Of a DNA stretch of 64,000 bases, positions 18,645 through 27,302 are shown in pieces (the first letter of the stretch is position 1; each line of letters opens with the position of its first letter). Below the pieces are notes generated by a model that did not search any database, had not been told where the DNA came from, and saw nothing but the letters and a program-made list of their open reading frames with translations. The translations under genes were made by a program, and so were the position numbers. The DNA is from Streptomyces sp. BA2 (GTDB lineage: Bacteria; Actinomycetota; Actinomycetes; Streptomycetales; Streptomycetaceae), in assembly GCF_009769735.1 (NCBI RefSeq), contig NZ_WSRO01000001.1:310001-374000 (forward strand). Reading direction: 5' to 3'.

Positions 18645-19022
18645 ATGTCCAAATATCTCGCACTCGCCATAAAACAAGCAGCCAACTCGCAGTGCAGATA
18701 CCGTGTTGGCGCTGTCTTAGTGAGGGGTGGGAGGGTACTTGGAGGCGCGTGCAACAAGTACCGAAATCACCCAATCATCGATTTTCAGAACGCGTCGTTT
18801 CATGCCGAGGAAGTAATCCTGCGCCGCACACGCAGACCTCAAGGCGCCGTGGTCTACGTCGCGAGAGTAGACAGCCAGGGGAGGCCCCTACTGGCCCGCC
18901 CTTGTGAGCGCTGCCAACAGGCCCTGGCGGCGTACGGAGTGGTCCGTGCCCACTACACCACCGCCACGGGGTCGGCCAGCATGCGCATCGCTCAGCCTGC
19001 CAGCCAGGGGGCGAGGTACTGA
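18645..19022 (+). CDS. Zinc-dependent nucleoside/nucleotide deaminase-fold protein
   Basis: A 125-residue protein of the cytidine/deoxycytidylate deaminase superfamily. The zinc and catalytic signature is complete: FHAEE with His53 and the proton-shuttling Glu55, and PCERC with Cys87 and Cys90. The N-terminal strand block RVGAVLVRGGRVLGGA is typical of the fold. The start is ATG 18645; the ribosome site is poor. The protein is shorter than housekeeping dCMP deaminases and could act on a free nucleoside, a nucleotide or a modified base. Residue 25 is encoded by TTA (18717-18719). Its link with the glycopolymer genes is unclear. Confidence 0.78.
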   Translation: MSKYLALAIKQAANSQCRYRVGAVLVRGGRVLGGACNKYRNHPIIDFQNASFHAEEVILRRTRRPQGAVVYVARVDSQGRPLLARPCERCQQALAAYGVVRAHYTTATGSASMRIAQPASQGARY

Positions 19023-19084
19023 AGATCGTGGTGCAGCGGGTCATGTTCGGCGTTGGCGTGCTCGGGTCCAACTCACCGACAGGA

Positions 19085-19119
19085 GCCCCCTCTTTCGGGG
19101 GATCCTCAGCGGGGGGGGG
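19085..19119 (+). terminator. Small GC hairpin followed by a G homopolymer
   Basis: CCCCCTCTTTCGGGGG forms a five-base stem about 65 bases after the deaminase stop. A run of about nine G residues follows near 19111-19119. The pair may end transcription, although a T run is missing. Confidence 0.4.
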
Positions 19120-19354
19120 CGGGCGCCGCAGTAGGTCGCACCACCCCCGCAAGCATGCGTCGAGACCCCTGCCACGCACGATGAGAAACGCTCAGCGGAA
19201 ACGATCAGCAAGTTCTGGAGGAAATGAGGCGCTACTGCATCGGGGGGACAATCCCTCACGAACGAGATCTCGCAGCCATCCTTAGCAGCACACAATGCAG
19301 CGGAAGCTGCACACGCGCTCCCGACGTCGAGCGGGCAAAAGGAAGGCAGCTTTG

Positions 19355-19981
19355 ATGTATCCCTATCTCGTGATCCTGGCGGTCGTTGCCGCGCTGGCGG
19401 TGGCCGCTGCCACCGCGCCGGCCAGTCGTTCGAAGCGAGCCGCAGGGAGGTCAGCCTCCCCTATGTCGCTGCGCTCGTCGATCGACGCTGAGGCTTTCGT
19501 CGAACTGGCACGGTCAGCGCAGTCGCGCGCCGAAAGCGCAGCCGCAGGCCAAGAGAGCGAGCGGATGGCCGCCGCGGTGGAACGGGCCGGCACTTCATTA
19601 TCTGCGGCAAAAGAAGAACAGGAACCACGTGGGGCCGCTGAGGCCTACACCGACACCGCTCTCTCCGCTTACATCACCTCAACACTCGCCTACAACGATT
19701 CTTTCCTGGGGCAGTGGGCCATCAGAGCCTCGAATCGGGCTTATTTGGCAGCTGTATGCGCCGACAGCCACCTATGCATTCGGTGCTACTGGAAGGCCAC
19801 CAGAGCAGAAGATGCCGCAGTGGAGTGGATCGAGCGGATCCGTCCCTTCGTCCGAAGCGACAGCGAGAGGGCTGCAGACTATCCAACGGCCTTGGCGACG
19901 GTGGATCCCTCTGGTGCAGCAGCACCGGGTTACCCGGACACGTTGGACCGAGTTCAACCGGAGGGCCGAGCAAACGAATAG
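19355..19981 (+). CDS. Membrane-anchored protein of unknown function
   Basis: The ATG at 19355 follows a strong AAAAGGAAGG ribosome site (19337-19346), which favours it over an in-frame start at 19295. The 208-residue product begins MYPYLVILAVVAALAVAAAT, a single N-terminal membrane anchor, followed by a basic stretch and an Ala/Glu-rich, probably helical extracytoplasmic domain of about 120 residues. The middle contains two cysteines close together (DSHLCIRCYWK). No family was recognised. Residue 82 is encoded by TTA (19598-19600). It lies 86 bases upstream of the LCP gene in the same orientation, so a role at the membrane or wall with the LCP ligase is plausible but only inferred. Confidence 0.55.
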   Translation: MYPYLVILAVVAALAVAAATAPASRSKRAAGRSASPMSLRSSIDAEAFVELARSAQSRAESAAAGQESERMAAAVERAGTSLSAAKEEQEPRGAAEAYTDTALSAYITSTLAYNDSFLGQWAIRASNRAYLAAVCADSHLCIRCYWKATRAEDAAVEWIERIRPFVRSDSERAADYPTALATVDPSGAAAPGYPDTLDRVQPEGRANE

Positions 19982-20067
19982 ACCGCTGCGGATCCCGTGG
20001 CTCGGCCCTGGCGCCGCCACGGTCGTTTAGGGAAGACACTCGCCATTCAATCGAAAAGGAGAGCTCC

Positions 20068-21129
20068 GTGGCCAAGAGTTCGATGGCCGACCGGTTCGCA
20101 CGCGGAGCGAAAGGGCTCCCCGTTTCACGCATCCTCAAGATCTTCGCTATTGCGACAGCACTGATTCTCTTGATCGCGGTGGCCATCAGCTGGTTAATCT
20201 ATGCACAACTCGACAGCAACACCCGCACCGATGAGGCGACTCAGCGCGCGCTCGACGCCGATCATGGTGCACGGCCTACGGTGGTAGCAGGCAAGGCCCA
20301 GAACATCCTGCTGCTCGGCACTGACAGTGAAGCCGACTGGGGCAGCACACGAGCGGATACGACGATCTTGCTGCATCTGGCTGCCAACCGGCGCAGCGCC
20401 TCTATGACGAGCGTGCCGCGCGACCTCATGGTGGATATCCCTGCCTGCCTGCGACCGGAGGGGGGCCGCAGCCGCGCACAGCACGCGCAGTTCAACTGGG
20501 CGTACCAGTTCGGCGGAGCGGCCTGCTCGATCCGCACATTTGAAAACCTCACGGGCATCCGGATCGACCACCACCTCGTGGCCGACTTCTCCGGCTTCAT
20601 CAAAGTCGTGGACGCGGTCGGCGGCGTAGAGGTCGATGTGGCGGAGCGGGTACGCCAGTCCCAGTACGGCATCACACTCCAGCCAGGACGGCAGACGGTG
20701 AATGGAAAGGAGGCTCTCACCTTCGTCCGTGCCCGGCTCGGAGTCAGCGATGGCAGCGATCTCCAACGCGTCGAACGGCAGAAGCAGTTCATGCATCAGC
20801 TGCTATCCAAGATCAACTCCACCGGAACGCTCTACAATCCGACACGGCTTTACCCGGTGCTGGACGCGGTCACCTCAAGCCTGGTGGCAGACCCAGGACT
20901 CGACTCTCCGGCTGAGCTGTATTCCCTCGTGAACACGGCGCGAATGATTCCTCCCAACCGGGTACGCGCCGTCACCGTCCCCAGCGTTGAGGACCCTGAT
21001 CACTGGGGTCGGTACGTAACCGTCAAGAAGCAGGCGAAGGCCCTGTTCAAGGCATTGCGCCGGGATACCGCGCTGCCAAAGCACCTGTACAACGCCTACC
21101 GCCCAGACGGCCGCGTAGCCGACGAATGA
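20068..21129 (+). CDS. LytR-CpsA-Psr (LCP) family cell-wall glycopolymer ligase
   Basis: A 353-residue membrane-anchored LCP protein. LCP enzymes transfer lipid-linked glycopolymers such as teichoic acids to peptidoglycan outside the membrane. GTG 20068 has a GAAAAGGA ribosome site. A cytoplasmic lead is followed by one membrane segment (about residues 24-48). The LCP core shows NILLLGTDSE, STRADTTILLHL, MTSVPRDLMVDIP, an NWAYQFGG block, IDHHLVADFSGFIKVVDAVGGVEVDV, and the FVRARLGVSDGSDLQRVERQKQFM block with Arg and Asp residues that bind the pyrophosphate lipid. The membrane segment contains a TTA codon (residue 43, 20194-20196). It is the natural last step for the polymer made by the upstream genes. 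Confidence 0.93.
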   Translation: MAKSSMADRFARGAKGLPVSRILKIFAIATALILLIAVAISWLIYAQLDSNTRTDEATQRALDADHGARPTVVAGKAQNILLLGTDSEADWGSTRADTTILLHLAANRRSASMTSVPRDLMVDIPACLRPEGGRSRAQHAQFNWAYQFGGAACSIRTFENLTGIRIDHHLVADFSGFIKVVDAVGGVEVDVAERVRQSQYGITLQPGRQTVNGKEALTFVRARLGVSDGSDLQRVERQKQFMHQLLSKINSTGTLYNPTRLYPVLDAVTSSLVADPGLDSPAELYSLVNTARMIPPNRVRAVTVPSVEDPDHWGRYVTVKKQAKALFKALRRDTALPKHLYNAYRPDGRVADE

Positions 21130-21270
21130 CCACCTGGGTCACCGCCAGGTCAGCGAAGCTGCGTGCGTTGGTGACCACTGCCGACTGAGTGAGGGCGCGG
21201 CACGGCGGGGTCGACGGGTGGGCAAGTCTCCCAGCGGCCCGCAACCATCCGCGCCCGCTTCGGGCGGCGT

Positions 21271-21654
21271 TTAACGTGGCCTTCGGGACGGCGCGGCATG
21301 CGATGCACCAAACGGCGACGGGGGTGCGGATAGCGGGTGCCTGGAGCGAAGTTGGCCAGCGGCTGGTACGGCGTCTCTCGGAGTGCCCGGGGTATCACTC
21401 GAAGCCGCGGCCGATGGCCGTTCCTCCCTGGGGGTCTCGTTCCGAGTCGACAGCAGTAGGTCGCTCGGGGTGCAGGCCAAGACCGCGCACAACACCTCCA
21501 GATCATCCAGTCGGATAGTGGTCGGGGTCTTGGACCAGAGCATTGACATCTTGCCCGTACTGATCTTCAGTCCGGCTTCGGCCAGTCGGCAGCGCATCGT
21601 GCTGGCTTGCCAGATCCCGGCCTCTGCCGCCTTCATCCGTAAATTCCACTGCAC
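21271..21654 (-). CDS. Small Cro/CI-type helix-turn-helix regulator
   Basis: The GTG at 21654 has an AAGGAG ribosome site seven bases upstream, which selects it over the longer frame reaching 21747. The 127-residue product starts VQWNLRMKAAEAGIWQAS and continues TMRCRLAEAGLKISTGKMS, then LDDLEVLCAVLACTPSDLLL. This is the XRE-like helix-turn-helix found in many actinobacterial mobile elements, where it commonly lies beside recombinase or transposase genes. The C-terminal ~55 residues are low-complexity Pro/Ser/Arg. It converges with the LCP gene, and no recombinase was seen next to it. Confidence 0.75.
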   Translation of the reverse strand: MQWNLRMKAAEAGIWQASTMRCRLAEAGLKISTGKMSMLWSKTPTTIRLDDLEVLCAVLACTPSDLLLSTRNETPREERPSAAASSDTPGTPRDAVPAAGQLRSRHPLSAPPSPFGASHAAPSRRPR

Positions 21655-22316
21655 TGCGGGCTCCTTCCACTCATAGCCGCAACCGCTGCGCGGTCCGGAA
21701 GTTGGTCTATATCCGTCCCAGCCTGCCCGCGTCCTGGCCCCGCCCATGAGAAACCAATCGTGCCCTCCACCGACACGGCGGCCGCCCTGGGCAAGGCGGG
21801 CGAGAAGCCGTGGGCAAGTTCAGCAAACACCCCATCAAACCCAGTGTTAGCGTCTGCTATTCGGATAGATGAGACATAACCCATATTCTTGATCAATAGA
21901 CACAGTTCACCATAGACCTTCAGATATCAAGTCTCACAGCGCGCTCTGGCCGCCGATCCACCCAACAGGCGCAGCCATGCCAACGGGTTGACGCTTCACT
22001 AGAACACCGGAAGGGCCAGCTCGACCGGGGGGCCTCTGGCCTGCGGGAGGCCGCGATGCTGATTGAGCCTCAATTCGAGCAACTGAACAGGCACGTAAAT
22101 CACAAGGTATTTGACTAAGTAGTGGCCAAATGAGCTTATTTCGAGCACAGGCGTGGCCAGCACGTTGTTATGATTCCATTACTGTGGGTTCGCATCGATC
22201 CCCAGTACCCAGCCGTGCACACCAGGGGCACAGGCGACTGCATGCCGGCCTAGGCGTTTCATGCCCCCCCCTGGGCAGCGAGCGGCACTTTCAATCTTTC
22301 ACCGCGAGGAACTCGA
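21655..22316. other. Intergenic region, no gene seen
   Basis: About 660 bases between the divergent helix-turn-helix and ATPase genes. The stretch around 21845-21945 is noticeably AT-richer than its surroundings and probably holds the promoters. No repeat or complete small gene was found. Confidence 0.4.
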
Positions 22317-22730
22317 ATGGTTGTACGTACATCTCATCAGTGGCACGACCAGACAGTTCCGGCCGTACCTGAGTCAGTCCGGCTCGTGCGCTACACCACA
22401 GCACTCGCCCTGACTGCATTCGGAGTCATTCCTGGTAGCCCCATTGCGGACGCGATGCTGCTGAGCGTCAGCGAGCTGGTCTCGAACGCGGTCCGCCACG
22501 CCGCAGACCGTTCGCCCGCGATCGGCGTCAAGCTCACGGTCACCGGGAGCTGCTTAACCGTCGCCGTGGCCGACACCCACCCGAGCTTCCCCAGCCTCAC
22601 AGGAGAGACCATGGGCTCCGGTCTGCAGACCATCTTCGAGCTGGCTAGTCGGCACAGCGGCATGGTGACCGTCGAGCCCGTCCCCATCGGAAACGGAAAG
22701 ACCATCTTCGTATCGTTTCCTTACGGGTGA
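22317..22730 (+). CDS. Anti-sigma-type ATP-binding protein (HATPase_c_2, RsbW/SpoIIAB-like)
   Basis: A 137-residue single-domain GHKL ATPase. The N box LLSVSELVSNAVRHA (about residues 49-63), the G1-type VAVADTHPSFP and the MGSGLQTIFELAS block are all present. Streptomyces has many stand-alone members that regulate sigma factors or anti-anti-sigma proteins by binding or phosphorylation. ATG 22317 follows a GAGGAA purine site. No sigma factor or STAS protein is next to it, so its partner is not visible. Residue 80 is encoded by TTA (22554-22556), suggesting developmental control. Confidence 0.87.
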   Translation: MVVRTSHQWHDQTVPAVPESVRLVRYTTALALTAFGVIPGSPIADAMLLSVSELVSNAVRHAADRSPAIGVKLTVTGSCLTVAVADTHPSFPSLTGETMGSGLQTIFELASRHSGMVTVEPVPIGNGKTIFVSFPYG

Positions 22731-23565
22731 TCGACTAGACCGAGCGTTCAGTCCGCCAAGCCAGTGTGGTCCTGCCCGAGTTCGCTCAGCCGCGTCGCAC
22801 AGGGGCCAGGAGCATGCTCCGCCCTGGATTCCTGGCTGCCATCGGGGCTTGATCGCCCTCGGCGCCGATGACGCCCCCTCGGCCCCAGTGCCGTGCACTC
22901 GGATGAGCAATCCGACTGCCTCTGCCGAGCGCCCCCTGAGCCCGGGAACATGGGGCACGTCCGTCCGGTCGACCGAAACCGCCTGACCAGCCCGCGGTAC
23001 TCGCCTCAGATACATCTGGAAGTTGTTGACCTTCCAGCACGGTAGGAGGCCTCGGCGCCTCTATGTACGCGCATGCGCACAGGGCAGGCTCCCTTCCAAA
23101 GGCGCCCTCGCCATCGCCGGCTGCCGCGCCACATGTCCCTGGCCCCTGGCCCCCGGGACGATGCCACGAGCTCACACCTCCCGTCACCCGCGTGGCACAG
23201 AGCCCACCAGCCACATATTCAGCCAAGCTCAAGCAGCTGAACTGGTCTCCCTGACAACGGGATAACCTTGCTGACTCGTTGTCAGCTCCGGGGTACATGC
23301 CGGCCACCGCGAGAAGCCCCCTCGCGCGCTTCGCCCGCACGTCCAATCCGGCCGCTAGATTGCTGCGCCCCCAGACCTGATGTGGCTACGGCCCTGCTCA
23401 AGCCGCGTTCGCTCGAGATTGGCGACCCCCTCGAGCACGGCCAGGAACAGAGTCTTTCTCTATCAGTATCTGAAAACTCGACCCTTGCCATATCCCCGAG
23501 CACATGCTTCTACCTTCGCGAACGAAGTGCAGAAGCGGATCGGCAATCACGTCGGCAACCGACGA
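22731..23565. other. Intergenic region, no convincing gene
   Basis: About 830 bases. A 186-codon frame on the - strand (22786-23346) has no ribosome site and no recognisable family features. I see no repeat or structural RNA signal here. Confidence 0.4.
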
Positions 23566-23740
23566 TTAAACGCATTAAACAGGTTCGCTAGCCGGTTACA
23601 CTCCCCCACCCCTAGCACCCCACCGTTAAGTTTTCACTCCACCAGCAAATGGAGATACTGATCACTCCCGAGGAGTTTTGAATTTGAGTCAAGAGGCGAG
23701 CCCTTCAACTCGAATACTTGTTCAGTGCAGCCTCTGCCTA
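23566..23740 (+). repeat. Leader repeat, copy 1 (partner at 44567-44735)
   Basis: This ~170-base segment aligns in order and almost equal spacing with one 21 kb downstream. Shared blocks are TTAAACGCATTAAACAGGTT at 23566, GTTAA near 23625, TGAATTTGAGTCAA at 23679, and TCGAATA near 23711. Both copies place a purine-rich ribosome site before the same TTG-AGT-CAA start. It looks like a duplicated leader plus the beginning of a small gene. Confidence 0.65.
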
Positions 23741-23878
23741 GAACAGCCCATGCCGACTGAATCCGGAAACATGCACTCCAGTTTCGCCCTCTACAGCAGC
23801 GATGCGATCCGAAGCGGACCTGGTCTCCAGTCCTTCAAGGAGCTCCACGGTGTCGATACACCTGGCCGTGCAGGCTAG
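23684..23878 (+). CDS. Small hypothetical protein behind the leader repeat
   Basis: TTG 23684 follows GAGGAG (23670-23675) at eight bases, giving a 64-residue product beginning LSQEASPSTRILVQCSLCLEQ. A CxxC pair lies near residues 15-18. The same start context recurs at 44684, where the frame stops after 18 codons. No family was recognised. The conserved leader and start argue that this is a real translated gene with a decayed cousin. Confidence 0.4.
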   Translation: MSQEASPSTRILVQCSLCLEQPMPTESGNMHSSFALYSSDAIRSGPGLQSFKELHGVDTPGRAG

Positions 23879-24204
23879 AACAAGAAAAGCGAGATGACTC
23901 TCGGCTTGCTCAACCCAGCCTGTCGTGACTCATGACGAGCCCCTGTGGGCGTGCTGCTCCGCCAGCCCAAGCCCCACAACGCGTTTGACGACTGCAGCCT
24001 GCCATCGAGAGACCTGGGCCACTGGGGCGGCGTTGTGCGACCGGACATGCACGCTGCCCGTCCCGTGTTCCTGCAGAACCCCCAATGGTCTTGAAGAACT
24101 CATCTGCTTTCACGGGCACACCGGCGCAACAGGATGGCCATGCACGTCAATTGATGCATTTCTATTTCATGTCGCTGCCTGTCCAATCCAGAAAGGGAAT
24201 CAAG

Positions 24205-24417
24205 GTGAAACCTTCCCATTATCCGACTGAGCAACAAGTGCGCGAAGCTCTGCGCCAACAACAAGACCGAGCCCGCGCCAGCGGCCGACGACCCAGCACC
24301 CTGGCTCTTGCCCGTCATTTCGGCCTGCCGAACACGAGCTTTCGACGCGCCTTTCCCGACATTGCACACGAGGTCTCCCGCGCCCGCTACGACCACTCTG
24401 GCGTGAATGCGACTTGA
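24205..24417 (+). CDS. Small helix-turn-helix protein
   Basis: GTG 24205 with a GAAAGGGA ribosome site (about 24191-24198) begins a 70-residue protein: KPSHYPTEQQVREAL, then SGRRPSTLALARHFGLPNTSF. The second part is a helix-turn-helix, with LALARHFGL and NTSFRRAF as the two helices. Short proteins of this kind are common beside mobile genes in actinomycetes, and their targets are generally unknown. An upstream in-frame start at 24085 would add 40 residues without homology and is not favoured. Confidence 0.65.
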   Translation: MKPSHYPTEQQVREALRQQQDRARASGRRPSTLALARHFGLPNTSFRRAFPDIAHEVSRARYDHSGVNAT

Positions 24418-25482
24418 CGCAGACTCGATGGCAAACAGAGGGCCACGCTGCGCTCTGACGGGTGCGCAGCCGGACGGAACTCTCCCTTTGCCTTCGCTCA
24501 GCCACCCACCGGGGTGCTGCTCGACAGGACGGCCTGGACCCTGCCGCCCTGCCGAGCATGACGGTCCCGCTTCCAGCACGCGCAGCCCTGGCCCGTTGCC
24601 TGACGGCAGCGTTCCCTGACACAGGCGCGCGGCTCACGGCGCCCTGCCGATCTAGCTCAGCTAGGGGCGCGCCGTTGCCAGAAATTCTCCTACCGCATGT
24701 TGGTATTCCGCTGGTTGGCGATCCCCTCGACCGATCCTGGTGCCGACCCGGGACGCCAATCGGTCTCCGAGGCCCCCCGCGGTTCAGGTGACCGACCACT
24801 CGAACCCGGTGGCAATTCGCCGCCTTGATGGCTGGCACAGCGACTACCGCCTTGACGCCCCGACGGTGGAACTCCTGCCCCTGCCCGGCATGTTGCCTCC
24901 ACGCCGCCACTCCGTGCGGAGTCATGTGCGCCGAACCCGGGCGGGTTCCTCAGCCGTGAAGTCTGGGTGAGAGTGTTACCGGCGGTCAGTTCCGGCGCCG
25001 CCTCACGCGTGGCGCAGGATCTCGCAGTCCTGGGCGAGTCTGCAGGGCAGCTGAGAACGGAACGTCTGCTGACCGTCCACCGCCCGGGGGACCAGAGTGA
25101 ATCCTGGCCCGGCGCCGAGCTCGGCGCACGACCCCGAAACGTAGGTGCCAAGGCGCGTGCCGTGCGCGCTCGCGTCGGTCTCGGCAAGGCGATGTGCAGA
25201 GCCATACTTGCTACACACAACAGGCTCACCCGTGGCAGCACCTGACTTGGCCGTCGCCTGCATCGGCGAGACTGCCGAATGCGGTACCGCGCACGGGCTA
25301 GGCCGGGGAGCGACAGCCTCTTCACACGAGGTCAAGGCGTGTCGACCCGCCGAGCGCACGGAATGGGCAATCCGGGCGAACCGCCCGCGCGCCAATCCTC
25401 CCGTCACTCGGTTTGCGGATTAACTGCATATGTGAGATGAGCCTCTCTTGGCCAGCACTCCGCAAGAAAGGTTGCGTGCCAC
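24418..25482. other. Intergenic region, no gene seen
   Basis: About 1.06 kb between two + strand genes. Frames on the - strand (24690-25325 and 25003-25407) lack ribosome sites and family features. A segment near 24650 has a chance resemblance to a tRNA D-arm but no acceptor or T arm. Confidence 0.4.
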
Positions 25483-25911
25483 GTGAGTGCGTTCGACCCC
25501 GAAGCCGAGATTGAGCAAATGGGGATCCCCATTTACTACCTCAATCTCCAGGACACGATCGCCGCCTGGGATGCTGAACACCGCAAGGTCTACTGCACTC
25601 TTGGGCTCAGTAGTGCGCAAAGGCGCTCTGCACTCTGTCACGAGCTCGGCCACATTACGCTCGGGCACCGGGAATGCATGTTCGGTGGCAGTACTCCAGT
25701 TGCTGCCATCGTTCAGGAGCGGAGTGCGGAACTGTGGGCTGCCCGGAAGCTGATCAGCGTCGTTGAACTCGCCATCGCCCGGGATTCCGGGCTCCCCAGG
25801 AGAACCATCGCCCAGGCCTACGGGGTCACTGAACGCATGTATCACGCGCGTCTCTTAGCCGAGGAAGAAGACGAGCGACGTTGGCTCAGCCCTCTGGACC
25901 TATACCGCTGA
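25483..25911 (+). CDS. ImmA/IrrE-family metallo-endopeptidase
   Basis: A 142-residue protein with the zinc-protease signature HELGH (residues 53-57), preceded by an alpha-helical lead and followed by TLGHRE, ERSAELWAARKLI and a helical C-terminus. ImmA from ICEBs1 cleaves the ImmR repressor and IrrE of Deinococcus cleaves DdrO, so the family role is proteolytic relief of an XRE repressor. The start is GTG 25483, with AAGAAAGG upstream. No XRE repressor is directly adjacent; the nearest DNA-binding proteins are at 24205 and 21271. Residue 125 is encoded by TTA (25855-25857). A switch for a mobile element is plausible. Confidence 0.88.
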   Translation: MSAFDPEAEIEQMGIPIYYLNLQDTIAAWDAEHRKVYCTLGLSSAQRRSALCHELGHITLGHRECMFGGSTPVAAIVQERSAELWAARKLISVVELAIARDSGLPRRTIAQAYGVTERMYHARLLAEEEDERRWLSPLDLYR

Positions 25912-25941
25912 GAAATCCTCGCTGTTCTCGCAGCGCACCGA

Positions 25942-26349
25942 TCACTTACATGGATCTAGATCATTGGCATGCGCATGCTTGAGTGTACGGGCGCACGGCG
26001 GGGAATCGCTGTGCCCACAGGCCCAGGCCAAGACGTCATAAACGCCGAGCGTGTACTCGCAGTGTGAGGGGTCACTAAAATGTTGGTGCTGACGCTCAAG
26101 GAGTGCGGCTTGCTCCTCAGCTAAAAGCTGAGCCGAACAAGGCGCACTCGATCCCATGGTTGTGCTGGCAGTCGTCGGTGAAATACGAGAGAGTCCAAGT
26201 AGCCATCGGTAGCACGCTAACGCCCCATAGAAGTAGTAAGGGTGTCCAAGGTGGGCATCCAGAGTTTTCATCCAACAGGCGCAGGCATGCTCAATTTGCT
26301 TACGACGGCGTACTCCTATACGCGACGCAGTCGCCTTACTGGTAGCCAT
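25942..26349 (-). CDS. Hypothetical protein
   Basis: A 135-residue frame convergent with the ImmA-like gene and ending 31 bases from it. It starts MATSKATASRIGVRRRKQIE, a basic N-terminus, followed by ACACWMKTLDAHLGHPYYFYGALACYRWL and, near the end, YDVLAWACGHSD. Aromatic, Cys and His residues are unusually frequent. The ribosome site is weak. No family was recognised. The amino-acid composition is more protein-like than in the neighbouring spurious frames, but the call is tentative. Confidence 0.45.
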   Translation of the reverse strand: MATSKATASRIGVRRRKQIEHACACWMKTLDAHLGHPYYFYGALACYRWLLGLSRISPTTASTTMGSSAPCSAQLLAEEQAALLERQHQHFSDPSHCEYTLGVYDVLAWACGHSDSPPCARTLKHAHANDLDPCK

Positions 26350-26696
26350 GTAGCACAGTAGGCATACTTAACCAACATCGGCACGCCGGATTGCCCTGTT
26401 TGGGGTTCTTCGCCTTTCGCACGAGCCCGCCATGTCTGTTGCAGGTGCGGTGTCTCTTCCGGGCTCGTTTGGCTGGTTTGCGTACCACGCCATCGTTTGG
26501 CCGCCGACACCATCGGGTGCACGCATCACGGCAGCATGGCAAGGCACGGTCGTGGAGACGGCATGCCCCAGAGAGAAAAGAGCCGGGTGTGGGTGTCCGC
26601 ACTGGTCCTCATCCAGGTCTTGATGCGTCACAGCCATGCTGAGTCAGCAGTACTTGGAGAACCCTGCTGGCATCGTCCGCCCCGAGTAAGGTGCGG
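26350..26696. other. Intergenic region, nothing recognised
   Basis: About 350 bases downstream of the DivIVA-domain gene. No hairpin, repeat or complete small gene was evident. Confidence 0.35.
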
Positions 26697-27302
26697 TCAC
26701 GCAAAGGGCCCAGACCACGCCATGGATTCTCGAGCTTCCGCCGGCCGGGGCCAACTGGGAGTCGCCTCAGAGGATTCGTAGTAGTCCAATTGATGGAGTT
26801 GGCTCTGAAGGTATGTCTTCAGCCGACTCCGGCAGTCACGCTCGAACCCACGTAGCGCGCTAGCCTTTCGCTCCATCGCGTATGCGCTGGCGTGGGCTTC
26901 CTGGCGGAGTCTGTCGGCGAGACCCTCTGCCTCAGCAATGATTCGGTTGGCGTCGGCTCGAGCTTCGGCGATGGCCTGATCCGCCGTTTGCTGGGCTAGG
27001 CGCAGAACACCTACGCTGCAGCAGTCCTCGGTCGACGGTGTCTCCCCCTGGCCCGCGGCATCTTCATGAAAACTCCGGGGAGGGACAGTCGGCGAGTTGA
27101 GCTGGGGGTCGTCATATCCGTTGAGATCCCTCTGTCTTGTGACGACAAGTTCGAACTCCAGCTCCTCGACTCTCCGGCGAAGCCTGCTCACTTCCACCTC
27201 GACGTCATCGAGAAAGGCATCGACCTCTTTCTCGTCATAGCCTTGCCTGAACAGTACCGTCGTGAACTTTCGCTGCCGGATGTCGTTGGGGGTCAACAGC
27301 AT
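26697..27302 (-). CDS. DivIVA-domain protein (accessory copy)
   Basis: A 201-residue protein with a clear DivIVA N-terminal domain: MLLTPNDIRQRKFTTVLFRQGYDEKEVDAFLDDVEVEV, then a coiled coil (about residues 36-55), a variable linker, and a second helix-rich segment with QTADQAIAEARADANRIIAEAEGLADRLRQEA (about residues 106-137). The family binds negatively curved membrane and organises polar growth; in Streptomyces DivIVA directs tip extension. An AGAGGG ribosome site precedes the ATG. This is shorter than the chromosomal DivIVA of streptomycetes and is probably an accessory paralogue that might tie replicon or wall synthesis to the hyphal tip. Confidence 0.85.
   Translation of the reverse strand: MLLTPNDIRQRKFTTVLFRQGYDEKEVDAFLDDVEVEVSRLRRRVEELEFELVVTRQRDLNGYDDPQLNSPTVPPRSFHEDAAGQGETPSTEDCCSVGVLRLAQQTADQAIAEARADANRIIAEAEGLADRLRQEAHASAYAMERKASALRGFERDCRSRLKTYLQSQLHQLDYYESSEATPSWPRPAEARESMAWSGPFA

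Noticed and set aside
22786..23346. 186-codon - strand frame
   Set aside because: No ribosome site, biased Gly/Arg/Ala composition, and no recognisable domain.
24640..24720. tRNA-like D-arm text GATCTAGCTCAGCTAGGGG
   Set aside because: No matching acceptor stem, anticodon arm or T arm could be folded around it.
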